From assembly GCA_900757655.1 (NCBI GenBank), contig CAAEOT010000005.1, forward strand, positions 1 through 36,982: a stretch of 36,982 nt of DNA, read 5' to 3'. Source of the stretch: an uncultured Oscillospiraceae bacterium (GTDB lineage: Bacteria; Bacillota; Clostridia; Oscillospirales; Oscillospiraceae). The notes beneath the pieces are model-generated. The model ran no database searches, had not been told where the DNA came from, and saw only the letters and a program-made list of their open reading frames with translations. Shown here piece by piece: positions 29,554 to 36,982 of this stretch. How positions within the stretch are numbered: the stretch's first letter is position 1; the number at the start of each line of letters is the position of its first letter. A program made the translations under genes and the position numbers.

Positions 29554-30927
29554 TCAATTTTCCTCTTTTCCGTGGTGTTCGGGCAGCGTGACCGTGAACG
29601 TCGTGCCGCGGCCGGGCGTACTCACGACGGCGACCGTGCCGCCGTGGAGCGTGACGATCTGCTGCACCATCGACAGGCCCAGACCCAAACCGGCGTTTTC
29701 CTGCCGGCTGGGGTCGGCCTGATAGAACCTCTGCCATATTTTATCCAGATTTTCCTGCGAGATACCGATGCCGTTATCCTGCACGGTCAGCTCGGCGCCC
29801 GCGGCCGCGCGCCGGAGCGTGACATGGATCCAGCCGCCGTCCACGCCGAACTTGAAGGCGTTGTCGAGCAGATTCTGCACGACGCGCGAGATGAGAAAGA
29901 CATCCATGTCGATGAAGATGCCCGGCTCGGCCGCGCAGCTGATGCGGATGCCGCGGCGCGCGACCATGGCCTGCTCGTCACAGATGACGGTGACGAGGTC
30001 GGACAGGTCTGCATACTCCCAGTTCACCTTCTGCGTGCCCTGGTCGAGGCGCGTGATCTCGAGCATGCTGCGGATGAGCGCCGACATCTTGTGCGCCTGC
30101 CGGTCGATGACATCGAGCGCCGCCTGATAATCCGCCGGCGTCTGCGCGTTCTTGCGCGCGTCCTCGCAGGCGGCGAGGATGACGGTCGTCGGCGTGCGCA
30201 GCTCGTGCGAGGCATCCGACGTGAAGCGCTGCTCGGCCTCGAACGATCGCTCAAGCCGGTCGAACATGTTGTCAAAGGAGGCCGAGAGCTGATAGATCTC
30301 GTCGCTGCCGCTCGTGTGCGGCAGGCCGATGCGCGCCTTGAGATCCTGCCCGTCGGAGATGGCATTGGCCGCGGCCGTGAGCTGGCGCACGGGGCGCAGG
30401 GCGCGGCTGGCGATGAAATACCCGCCGATGACCGACAGCACGAGCAGCACCGGCAGCAGCGACCACGCCAGCGGCAGAATAACGCGCATGACGCCGCCGT
30501 TGGCGTCCGCGTCGATGACGCCGCGCAGCCAGACGCTGCCGACCATCATATCCACGTGGACATCGTAGACGTAATATTCGTTCTCCCCGCAGTCGACGAG
30601 GCGCACGGTCTCGCCGCCGAGCGGCAGGGGCTCCGATGGCGTGAACTCCGCCGGGAACGTGCCCTGCAGGACATTGCCGTCCGCGTCATAGAGCACGGTG
30701 TAGACCCCGCTGCGGTTATAATGGATGCGACCGTAGCGGAACTGGCGGTGGTTATATTTGACGCGGTCGGCATTGTGCTCGACCATGCGCACGAGGCGCG
30801 CCTCCGGGTCGTTTGTGGCGACCGTGCCGTTGACGGCGAGCAGGAAAGCGAGCACCAGCGCCTCGATGACGAACATCATGAGTGCAAACCAGGCCGTGAT
30901 ACGCAATTTCAGTGACGGACGCTTCAT
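29554..30927 (-). CDS. Sensor histidine kinase
   Basis: A 457-residue membrane sensor kinase. Helix one (about 10-33), an extracytoplasmic domain (about 34-150) and helix two (about 150-172) are followed by HAMP, the phospho-acceptor H-box (DASHELRTPTTVI), and the ATPase domain with NLLDNAFKF, DNGIGIS, the RFYQADPS F-box and GLGLGLSMV. The order and motifs fit the OmpR-partner class. Its ATG overlaps the stop codon of the response regulator by four bases, so the pair is coupled. The stimulus is unknown. Confidence 0.94.
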   Translation of the reverse strand: MKRPSLKLRITAWFALMMFVIEALVLAFLLAVNGTVATNDPEARLVRMVEHNADRVKYNHRQFRYGRIHYNRSGVYTVLYDADGNVLQGTFPAEFTPSEPLPLGGETVRLVDCGENEYYVYDVHVDMMVGSVWLRGVIDADANGGVMRVILPLAWSLLPVLLVLSVIGGYFIASRALRPVRQLTAAANAISDGQDLKARIGLPHTSGSDEIYQLSASFDNMFDRLERSFEAEQRFTSDASHELRTPTTVILAACEDARKNAQTPADYQAALDVIDRQAHKMSALIRSMLEITRLDQGTQKVNWEYADLSDLVTVICDEQAMVARRGIRISCAAEPGIFIDMDVFLISRVVQNLLDNAFKFGVDGGWIHVTLRRAAAGAELTVQDNGIGISQENLDKIWQRFYQADPSRQENAGLGLGLSMVQQIVTLHGGTVAVVSTPGRGTTFTVTLPEHHGKEEN

Positions 30928-31598
30928 ACTTCCTCCCGCAGCACCCAGCCGACGCCCCAGACGGTATGGATGAGCTTGGTGGGATAGTCCGCGTCGATCT
31001 TCCGGCGCAGATAGCTCACGTACACGTCCACGACGTTCGAGCCGCCGCTGTAGTCATAGTTCCAGAGATGGTTTTCAATGCGCTCGCGCGAGAGCACAAC
31101 GCCGCGGTTGCGGATCATGTATTCGAGCAGGGCAAATTCCTTGGCCGAGAGTGAGATCGTGCGCCCGCCGCGCGTGACATGGTGCGAGGCGGTGTCGACC
31201 GTGAGGTCGGCGACGGTGAAGACATTGGTCGCGCTGCCGCCGTGCTTGCGCGTGATGACACGCAGCCGCGCCAGAAGCTCATCAAACGAAAACGGCTTGA
31301 CGAGATAATCATCCGCCCCGGCGTCGAGCCCGCGCACGCGGTCGGGTACGCTGTCTTTCGCCGTGAGGAAGATGACCGGCGTCTCGCTGCCGCTCTCGCG
31401 CATCTGCGCCAGGAGCGAAAAGCCGTCCATGCGCGGCATCATCACGTCGAGCACAACGGCGTCATACTCCGCGCCCTCCAGATAATCCAGAGCCTCTACG
31501 CCATCAAAACAGGCGTCAACGCTGTAGCCCTCGGCAGTGAGCGTTTTGGCGAGAATGCGGTTGAGGTCCTGTTCATCTTCCACGACCAGAATACGCAT
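30924..31598 (-). CDS. OmpR/PhoB-family response regulator
   Basis: A 224-residue two-component regulator. The receiver domain has the acidic pair near E7/D8 (VVEDEQD), phospho-acceptor D51 (VVLDVMMPRMDG) and the conserved Thr/Lys (FLTAKD). The winged-helix output domain has LTVDTASHHVTRGGRTISLSAKEFALLEYM and VDVYVSYLRRKID. The start is the ATG at 31596-31598, with AAGGAGGG seven bases upstream. It is the first gene of an operon with the kinase and the M29 aminopeptidase, driven by 31632-31661. Confidence 0.95.
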   Translation of the reverse strand: MRILVVEDEQDLNRILAKTLTAEGYSVDACFDGVEALDYLEGAEYDAVVLDVMMPRMDGFSLLAQMRESGSETPVIFLTAKDSVPDRVRGLDAGADDYLVKPFSFDELLARLRVITRKHGGSATNVFTVADLTVDTASHHVTRGGRTISLSAKEFALLEYMIRNRGVVLSRERIENHLWNYDYSGGSNVVDVYVSYLRRKIDADYPTKLIHTVWGVGWVLREEV

Positions 31599-31631
31599 AC
31601 ACGTCCCTCCTTGTTGTCTGACTGAAATGAT

Positions 31632-31661
31632 ATTATACCACAGACTGTGCCCGCCTGTAAA
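31632..31661 (-). promoter_or_regulatory. Promoter of the two-component operon
   Basis: Minus strand TTTACA (31656-31661) and perfect TATAAT (31632-31637) with an 18-base spacer. Confidence 0.8.
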
Positions 31662-31662
31662 A

Positions 31663-31700
31663 CACGAAAACGCACCGGCTGCAAATGCAGTCGGTGCGTT
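31663..31700 (-). terminator. Terminator of the alpha ribosomal operon
   Basis: 15-base arms with one mismatch (31669-31683 and 31686-31700), followed on the minus strand by TTCGTGTTTT. It lies about 20 bases after the rplQ stop codon and directly upstream of the two-component promoter. Confidence 0.82.
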
Positions 31701-31722
31701 GTGGTTTGTGTTCGGAAGCTCC

Positions 31723-32064
31723 TTACACGAGCTCGATGACAGCCATCTCGGCCGCATCGCCGCGGCGGGTGCCGATGCGGGTGATGCGGGTGTAGCCGCC
31801 GTTGCGGTCGGCATACTTCGGGGCGACTTCATCGAACACCTTCTTGGCAACATCCTCGCGGGTGATGAAGGCCAGCGCCTGACGGTAGGCAGCCATGTCC
31901 TTCTTCTTGCCAAGGGTGATCATTTTCTCGGCCAGAGGCGCGATCTCTTTTGCGCGGAAGACGGTCGTCTCCATGCGGCCCATATCGAGCAGATCCGTGA
32001 CCTGCTGACGGAGCATCGCCTTGCGCTGATCGGTGGTCTTACCGAGTTTCCTTGTTCCGGGCAT
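31723..32064 (-). CDS. rplQ: 50S ribosomal protein L17
   Basis: A 113-residue L17 with the standard start MPGTRKLGKTTDQRKAMLRQ and the C-terminal NGGYTRITRIGTRRGDAAEMAVIEL. It is the last gene of the alpha operon, 34 bases after rpoA. Confidence 0.97.
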   Translation of the reverse strand: MPGTRKLGKTTDQRKAMLRQQVTDLLDMGRMETTVFRAKEIAPLAEKMITLGKKKDMAAYRQALAFITREDVAKKVFDEVAPKYADRNGGYTRITRIGTRRGDAAEMAVIELV

Positions 32065-32098
32065 ATCGGTTTTCCTCCTTGATAAGAGTAACTGGTTA

Positions 32099-33049
32099 TT
32101 ACTGGTTGTCGTCGCTCGCCAGGCTCAGGCCCATCATAGCGAGCTTGTGCTCGACCTCTTCCAGGGATTTGCGGCCAAGGTTGCGCACCTTGATCATCTC
32201 TTCCTCGGTCTTGTTCGTGAGGTCTTCGACGGTGTTGATATTCGCGCGCTTCAGGCAGTTGAAGCTGCGCACGGAGAGGTCCAGCTCCTCGATCGTCATC
32301 TTCATGACGGTGTCGGGGCGCTCCGGCTCCTTCTCCACCACCGTGCAGCTGTTGCCAATCGTGTCAGACAGATCGGTGAAGAGCGTGAAGTGATCGCACA
32401 GGATCTTGGCGCCGAGGCTCAGCGCGTCACGCGCCGAGATGGTCTTGTCGGTCCAGACCTCGATGGTCAGCTTGTCGAAGTCCGTCTGGTTGCCCACACG
32501 GGTGTTCTCGACAGCGTAGTTGACCTTCAGGACCGGCGCGTAGATGCTGTCCACCGGGATGGTGCCGATGACCTGCTGTGCGCTCTTGTTCTTGTCCGCC
32601 GGGACGTAGCCTCTGCCGTGGGCGAGCGTGATCTCCATGGAGAGCGCACCGTCCGGGCCGAGGCTGGCGATGTGCAGCTCGGGGTTGAGGATCTCGACCT
32701 CGCCGTCTGCCTTGATGTCGCCGGCAGTGACTTCACACTCGCCTGCCGCTTCGATATAGACGGTCTTCGGGCCGTCGCAGTGCAGGCGCGCGATGATGCC
32801 CTTCACGTTCAGCACGATCTCCGTGACGTCTTCCTTGACGCCGGGGATCGTCGAAAACTCGTGCTGCACGCCGGCGATCCGGATAGACGTCGGGGCAGTG
32901 CCGGGCAGTGAAGAGAGCAGCACTCTGCGCAGAGAGTTACCCAGGGTCGTGCCGTAGCCACGCTCCAAAGGCTCAACGACGAACTTGCCATACGAGATAT
33001 CGTCCGGGGATTCCTGGCATTCGATGCGCGGCTTTTCAATTTCAATCAT
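32099..33049 (-). CDS. rpoA: RNA polymerase alpha subunit
   Basis: A 316-residue alpha subunit. The N-terminal dimerisation domain (FVVEPLERGYGTTLGNSLRRVLLSSLPG) is followed by a linker. The C-terminal domain (LDLSVRSFNCLKRANINTVEDL, RNLGRKSLEEVEHKL) contacts upstream promoter DNA and activators such as the Crp/Fnr-type protein encoded nearby. Normal length and position between rpsD and rplQ. Confidence 0.98.
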   Translation of the reverse strand: MIEIEKPRIECQESPDDISYGKFVVEPLERGYGTTLGNSLRRVLLSSLPGTAPTSIRIAGVQHEFSTIPGVKEDVTEIVLNVKGIIARLHCDGPKTVYIEAAGECEVTAGDIKADGEVEILNPELHIASLGPDGALSMEITLAHGRGYVPADKNKSAQQVIGTIPVDSIYAPVLKVNYAVENTRVGNQTDFDKLTIEVWTDKTISARDALSLGAKILCDHFTLFTDLSDTIGNSCTVVEKEPERPDTVMKMTIEELDLSVRSFNCLKRANINTVEDLTNKTEEEMIKVRNLGRKSLEEVEHKLAMMGLSLASDDNQ

Positions 33050-33129
33050 TTAGACTTAACCCTCCTTACTGTGTTGTTGCGCCACAGGGGCGCTGCGGAT
33101 GTCAGCTTACCAATTTGAGGGTCTCTTTA

Positions 33130-33756
33130 TTACTTGGAATACAGCTCGACGATGAGGTGTTCCTCGACAGGCAGATCAATGTCCTCGCGCGCGGGCATGG
33201 CCACGACCTTGCCGACCATGTTGTTGGCGTCATAGTCCAGCCATTTCGGCGCCGGACGGGAAGCGTTCGCTTCGACGTTGGCCTTGATCTTGTCGAGACT
33301 CTTGCTGGAGTCCTTGAGTGTAATAACCATGCCCGGCTTGACCAGGAAGCTGGGGATGTTGACTTTGCGGCCATCCACAGTGAAGTGGCCGTGGGTCACG
33401 AGCTGGCGCGCCTCCGCACGGCTCATGGCGAAGCCGAGACGGTAGACGACGTTGTCCAGACGGGTTTCCAGGATGGCGAGCAGGTTCTCGCCCGTGATGC
33501 CCTGGCGCTTCTCGGCCATGGCGAAGTAGCTGCGGAACTGCTTCTCGAGCACGCCGTAGTAGCGGCGGACCTTCTGCTTCTCGCGCAGCTGGGAGCCGTA
33601 CTCAGAGGTCTTGCTGCGGCCCTGGCCGTGCTGGCCGGGGGCATAACCTCTGCAGTCGATCGCGCACTTCTGGGTGTAGCATCTGTCGCCCTTGAGGAAG
33701 AGCTTCTGGCCCTCTCTGCGGCACTGGCGGCAGACAGCTTCGGTATATCTAGCCAT
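33130..33756 (-). CDS. rpsD: 30S ribosomal protein S4
   Basis: A 208-residue S4, a primary 16S rRNA binder. It keeps the N-terminal zinc site (C9, C12, C26, C31) and the S4 domain (LETRLDNVVYRLGFAMSRAEARQLVTHGHF). In Firmicutes rpsD is sometimes a separate gene; here it sits inside the alpha operon between rpsK and rpoA, with about 80 bases before rpoA. Confidence 0.97.
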   Translation of the reverse strand: MARYTEAVCRQCRREGQKLFLKGDRCYTQKCAIDCRGYAPGQHGQGRSKTSEYGSQLREKQKVRRYYGVLEKQFRSYFAMAEKRQGITGENLLAILETRLDNVVYRLGFAMSRAEARQLVTHGHFTVDGRKVNIPSFLVKPGMVITLKDSSKSLDKIKANVEANASRPAPKWLDYDANNMVGKVVAMPAREDIDLPVEEHLIVELYSK

Positions 33757-33776
33757 AATTCATTTCCCTCCTTCAA

Positions 33777-34178
33777 TCAGACGCGGCGGCGTTTCGGAGG
33801 ACGGCAGCCATTGTGAGGAATGGGGGTGACGTCCTTGATCATGGTGACCTCGAGTCCTGCCGTCTGCAGGGCGCGGATCGCAGCCTCACGTCCGGAGCCG
33901 GGGCCCTTGACGAAGACTTCGACGGTCTTCAGGCCGTGCTCCATAGCCGCCTTGGCAGCCGTCTCAGCGGCGGTCTGCGCGGCGAAGGGGGTGGATTTCT
34001 TGCTTCCGCGGAAGCCCATGCCGCCTGCGGAGGCCCAGGAGAGCGCATTGCCCTGGGTGTCCGTGATGGTGACCATGGTGTTGTTGAACGAAGAGCTGAT
34101 ATGAACGGCTCCCTTTTCAATGTTCTTACGCTCTTTGCGGCGCGTGCGAACTTTCTTGCCTTTTGCTGCGTTTGCCAT
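33777..34178 (-). CDS. rpsK: 30S ribosomal protein S11
   Basis: A 133-residue S11 with the family features AVHISSSFNNTMVTITDTQGN, GFRGSKKSTPFAAQ and the basic end PPKRRRV. It lies 14 bases after rpsM. Confidence 0.97.
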   Translation of the reverse strand: MANAAKGKKVRTRRKERKNIEKGAVHISSSFNNTMVTITDTQGNALSWASAGGMGFRGSKKSTPFAAQTAAETAAKAAMEHGLKTVEVFVKGPGSGREAAIRALQTAGLEVTMIKDVTPIPHNGCRPPKRRRV

Positions 34179-34192
34179 TACATATCCCTCCC

Positions 34193-34561
34193 TTACTTCT
34201 TCTTATTGGCGATCGTGCGTTTCGGGCCCTTGCGGGTACGCGCATTGGTCTTGCTGCGCTGGCCGCGCACGGGCAGGCCGCGTCTGTGACGCTGGCCGCG
34301 GTAGCAGCCAATCTCGGTCAGGCGCTTGATATCAAGCGCCACGCTGCGGCGCAGGTCACCTTCCACGATGAAGTGGTGGTCGATGCACTCACGGATCTTT
34401 GCTTCTTCCTCGTCGGTGAGGTCTTTCACGCGGGTGTCCGGATTGATGCCGGTCATCTCAAGAATCTTTTTCGCGCTGGTTCTGCCGATACCATAAACGT
34501 AGGTCAGGCCAATTTCAATTCGCTTGTCCTTGGGCAGGTCAACGCCGGCGATACGTGCCAT
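34193..34561 (-). CDS. rpsM: 30S ribosomal protein S13
   Basis: A 122-residue S13 starting MARIAGVDLPKDKRIEIGLTY, with the helix-turn region YGIGRTSAKKIL and the basic C-terminus RTRKGPKRTIANKKK. The leader before it (34562-34677) can fold into alternative hairpins. Confidence 0.97.
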   Translation of the reverse strand: MARIAGVDLPKDKRIEIGLTYVYGIGRTSAKKILEMTGINPDTRVKDLTDEEEAKIRECIDHHFIVEGDLRRSVALDIKRLTEIGCYRGQRHRRGLPVRGQRSKTNARTRKGPKRTIANKKK

Positions 34562-34601
34562 CTTATTCGATCATTCCTTTCGAAATTTTTGTTCCGCGCG
34601 C

Positions 34602-34635
34602 AAAAAGGGAGGCGACTTACTCCCGCCGGAGGGAG
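34602..34635 (-). other. Possible attenuator between rpmJ and rpsM
   Basis: On the minus strand, CTCCC (34631-34635), GGGAG (34620-34624) and CTCCC (34607-34611) are followed by five T (34602-34606). GGGAG can pair with either neighbour. Pairing with the second CTCCC gives a small terminator-like hairpin; pairing with the first would prevent it. Stems are only five base pairs, so this is a suggestion. Confidence 0.35.
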
Positions 34636-34677
34636 CCGACCTTCTGGCGCGGATGTGTTAGGACTTACAGGGTCAGA

Positions 34678-34791
34678 TCAGCCCTGTCTCTGTTTGTGCT
34701 TCGGGTTTTCGCAGATAACCATGACTTTGCCCTTGCGCTTGATGACCTTGCACTTTTCGCACATGGGCTTGACACTCGGTCTGACTTTCAT
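34678..34791 (-). CDS. rpmJ: 50S ribosomal protein L36
   Basis: A 37-residue L36, the zinc form, with ligands C11, C14, C27 and H32 (MCEKCK, VICENPKHKQRQG). The ATG is at 34789-34791. It is in the standard place between infA and rpsM. Confidence 0.97.
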   Translation of the reverse strand: MKVRPSVKPMCEKCKVIKRKGKVMVICENPKHKQRQG

Positions 34792-34804
34792 TGTAGTTAA
34801 CCTC

Positions 34805-35023
34805 CTACTTGCTTCTCCAGGTGATGCGGCCGCGCGTCAGATCGTACGGAGACATCTGAACCGTGACCTTGTCACCGGGGAGGATTCTGATAAAGTTCAT
34901 CCGGAGCTTTCCGGAGATATGCGCCAGGATGATGTGGCCGTTGCCGATATCAACCCGGAACGTCGTGTTGGGCAGGGATTCGACGACCGTGCCCTCCAGC
35001 TCGATTACATCGTCTTTTGCCAA
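34805..35023 (-). CDS. infA: Translation initiation factor IF-1, TTG start
   Basis: IF-1 binds the 30S A site during initiation. The 72-residue OB-fold protein (KDDVIELEGTVVESLPNTTF, GHIILAHISGKLRMNFIRI, DKVTVQMSPYDLTRGRITWR) has exactly the usual length only if translation begins at TTG (35021-35023), which has an AGGAGG site ten bases upstream. The longer frame starting at 35065 overlaps the map stop and places that ribosome site inside the coding region, so I reject it. Confidence 0.95.
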   Translation of the reverse strand: MAKDDVIELEGTVVESLPNTTFRVDIGNGHIILAHISGKLRMNFIRILPGDKVTVQMSPYDLTRGRITWRSK

Positions 35024-35061
35024 GGTGTTTGAACCTCCTAAGGTTTTTCGGGACGCACCCG

Positions 35062-35817
35062 TCAAATGTCGTCTGCGAACGTCAGGATCTCCGGCTCGCC
35101 GTCGGTGACGAGCAGAGAGTTTTCGTAGTGCGCCGACAGGCTGCCGTCCGCCGTGACCACGGTCCAGCCATTGTCCAGAACGCGGACCTCATACCCGCCG
35201 ACGTTGACCATCGGCTCCACGGCGATCGTCATGTTCTTCTGCAGACGCGGGCCGTGGCCGGGCTTGCCGTAGTTCGGGATCTCGGGAGCCTCGTGCAGGC
35301 CGGCGCCGACGCCATGGCCCACATACTCGCGCACGAGCGAGTAGCCATAGCTCTCGGCATACTCCTGAATGGCATGGCCGATGTCGGAGATGCGGTAGCC
35401 GACGCGGGCAAACTGGATGCCCTCGAAAAAGCTCTGGCGCGTGATGCGGATCAGGCGCAGGGCCTCATCCGAGCACTTGCCGCACGGGAACGTGCCCGCA
35501 CAGTCGCCGTTGAAGCCGCGGTAGCGGGCGCCGACGTCGACGCTGACGATGTCGCCCTCATGCAGGACGCGGTCGCCGGGGATGCCGTGGATGATCTCGT
35601 CGTTGACGGAGATGCACGCCGCAGTCGGAAACCCACCGTCGGTCATAAAGCACGGCGATGCGCCGGACTTCGTGATGAACTTGTGCACTTCGCGATTGAT
35701 CTGGCGGGTGGTCACGCCCGGCTCCACCATCTGACGCGCGACGGTGCGCGCGCCAGCGGTGATCCGGCCGGCCTGCCGCATGAGATCCACTTCCGGATCG
35801 GATTTGATGATGATCAT
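35062..35817 (-). CDS. map: Methionine aminopeptidase, type I
   Basis: Removes the initiator methionine from new proteins. The 251-residue protein has the type I fold: the GGFPTAACISVNDEIIHGIPGD region, metal ligands in VSVDVGARYRGFNGD, YVGHGVGAGLHEAPEIPNY and AVEPMV, and a final Glu in SAHYENSLLVT. GASPCFMTDGGFP differs from the common SYGGFP pattern. Its ATG overlaps the adk stop codon by four bases. Confidence 0.96.
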   Translation of the reverse strand: MIIIKSDPEVDLMRQAGRITAGARTVARQMVEPGVTTRQINREVHKFITKSGASPCFMTDGGFPTAACISVNDEIIHGIPGDRVLHEGDIVSVDVGARYRGFNGDCAGTFPCGKCSDEALRLIRITRQSFFEGIQFARVGYRISDIGHAIQEYAESYGYSLVREYVGHGVGAGLHEAPEIPNYGKPGHGPRLQKNMTIAVEPMVNVGGYEVRVLDNGWTVVTADGSLSAHYENSLLVTDGEPEILTFADDI

Positions 35818-36449
35818 TCCAGACCCAGAGCTTTCTCGATCGCAGCGGTCGTGGCCTCGATGGTCGGCTGGTTATCGACCTTGACGAGCTTGCCGCGCTG
35901 GGCATAGAAGTCCTTGAGCGGCTCGGTCTCGGCATGGTAGACATCCAGGCGTGCCTTCACGGTCTCGGGAGCGTCGTCCTTGCGGATGGTCAGCTCACCG
36001 CCGCAGAAGTCGCACTTGCCTTCCACCTTGGGAGGATTGGAGACGATGTGGAACGTGGCGCTGCAGTCCTTGCAGGTCCGGCGGCCAGACATACGCTCGA
36101 TGATGGTCTCGTCCGCGATCTCGATCGAGAGGGCGGTGTCGACGTCGATGCCATGCTGCTCCAGAGCTTCCGCCTGGGGGATGGTGCGCGGCATACCGTC
36201 GAGGATATAACCATTGGCGCAGTCGGGCTCAGCCAGACGCTCGCAGACGATGCCGATGATGACGTCGTCCGGAACGAGCTTGCCGCTTTCCACGTAGGAT
36301 TTTGCTTTCAGGCCCACGGGCGTGCCGTTTTTCATGGCCGCGCGCAGGATGTTGCCGGTGGAAATGGTGGGGATATTCAGCTTGCGGCTGAGGATCTCAG
36401 CCTGCGTGCCCTTGCCCGCACCGGGGGCGCCTAACAAAACGAGTTTCAT
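35814..36449 (-). CDS. adk: Adenylate kinase
   Basis: Interconverts ATP, AMP and ADP. The 211-residue protein has the P-loop GAPGAGKGTQ, the AMP-binding region TISTGNILRAA and DGMPRTIPQAEAL, and a long-form lid with a four-cysteine zinc site (CKDC and CDFC), as in Gram-positive adenylate kinases. It lies between secY and map, as in most Firmicutes. Confidence 0.97.
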   Translation of the reverse strand: MKLVLLGAPGAGKGTQAEILSRKLNIPTISTGNILRAAMKNGTPVGLKAKSYVESGKLVPDDVIIGIVCERLAEPDCANGYILDGMPRTIPQAEALEQHGIDVDTALSIEIADETIIERMSGRRTCKDCSATFHIVSNPPKVEGKCDFCGGELTIRKDDAPETVKARLDVYHAETEPLKDFYAQRGKLVKVDNQPTIEATTAAIEKALGLE

Positions 36450-36465
36450 TGTGTGAATCCTCCTA

Positions 36466-36982
36466 TCAGCTCAGGAAGCCCTTGTAGTTGCGCATGAGCA
36501 TCTGCGCCTCGAGTGCGCGGACGGTCTCAAGTGCAACACCGACAACGATGATGATGGACGTGCCGCCCAGGGAGATGCCGGTGAGCTCTTCCGCCTTCGA
36601 GCACGCGCTGATGATCAGCGGCGTGATCGCGATGACGCTCAGATAGATCGCGCCGAAGAGCGTGATCTTGTTGAGCACCTTCTGGATGAATTCGCTCGTC
36701 GGCTTGCCTGCACGGAAGCCCGGGATGAACCCGCCGTTCTTCTTCAGGTTGTTCGCGACCTCGATCGGGTTGAACTGGATCGTGGAGTAGAAGTAGCTGA
36801 AGAAGATGATGAGCAGGAAGTAGATGACGATATACGGCCAGGTGGTCGTATCAAAAACGTGCGTCATGATCCAGCTGTTCTGCCACTTCGGAACGAAGGC
36901 ACAGATAGTGGCCGGCAGCGCCGCGATCGACTGAGCGAAGATGATCGGCAGGACGCCGCTCATGTTCACCTTCATCGGCAGG
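36466..36982 (-). CDS. secY: Preprotein translocase subunit SecY (5' part outside the window)
   Basis: The C-terminal 172 residues or so of SecY, the channel of the Sec translocase. The frame runs off the right edge (LPMKVNMSGVLPIIFAQS), so the start is outside. Visible are several membrane segments, the cytosolic loop FNPIEVANNLKKNGGFIPGFRAGKPTSEFI, and the end of the protein ALEAQMLMRNYKGFL. It precedes adk by 16 bases. Confidence 0.97.
   Translation of the reverse strand, partial: LPMKVNMSGVLPIIFAQSIAALPATICAFVPKWQNSWIMTHVFDTTTWPYIVIYFLLIIFFSYFYSTIQFNPIEVANNLKKNGGFIPGFRAGKPTSEFIQKVLNKITLFGAIYLSVIAITPLIISACSKAEELTGISLGGTSIIIVVGVALETVRALEAQMLMRNYKGFLS

Overview
The window is a GC-rich (roughly 60%), very compact chromosomal segment. 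It most likely comes from an anaerobic gut-type Clostridia of the Oscillospiraceae/Oscillospirales kind. The evidence is a Firmicutes-type order secY-adk-map-infA-rpmJ-rpsM-rpsK-rpsD-rpoA-rplQ, zinc-binding Adk, S4 and L36 proteins, strong AGGAGG ribosome sites, a two-gene SUF-like iron-sulfur system, a flavodiiron protein, an ECF-type BioY and high GC. The genus is an inference. There is no prophage, insertion sequence, integrase, CRISPR array or rRNA operon.

Layout. 1-710: two small unrecognised genes and tRNA-Ala(GGC), all on the minus strand. 850-7345 (minus): a housekeeping block read from right to left as yceD-rpmF, a terminator, then DUF512 radical SAM-like protein, der, plsY, sufC, sufB-like and an SGNH hydrolase. 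7395-7442: back-to-back promoters sharing a palindrome. 7467-10925: RluA-type pseudouridine synthase, GtrA-like and DUF421 membrane proteins, a DUF2798 membrane protein behind a leader terminator, and a Gre factor. 10983-13204: a broken GNAT gene, birA, and the divergent biotin transporter gene bioY with an inverted repeat over its promoter.

13332-18170 is the most distinctive accessory locus. A class III CoA-transferase, a MatC/SLC13-like dicarboxylate permease and an HMG-CoA-lyase-family enzyme lie in one operon, divergent from a LacI-family regulator. Repeated GTTAAGC half-sites lie on both promoters. Together this reads as uptake, CoA activation and C-C cleavage of a branched hydroxy-dicarboxylic acid such as 3-hydroxy-3-methylglutarate or citramalate.

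18242-21461: an alanine/glycine:cation symporter, a DUF2461 protein and an M19 dipeptidase. 21524-24596 (minus): a Crp/Fnr-type regulator, thioredoxin and a 659-residue flavodiiron protein fused to a flavin-reductase domain and two short rubredoxins. A Crp-like palindrome sits about 42 bases upstream of the predicted trxA start point, suggesting an oxygen or NO stress module. 24792-26307: a membrane-anchored PP2C phosphatase and a small membrane protein. 26392-31598 (minus): a solute-binding lipoprotein, then a response regulator-histidine kinase-M29 aminopeptidase operon. 31723-36982 (minus): the spc/alpha ribosomal operon, entering from the right with a truncated secY.

Genes are tightly packed, with several 4-base ATGA overlaps and two promoters whose -35 box contains the stop codon of the preceding gene.
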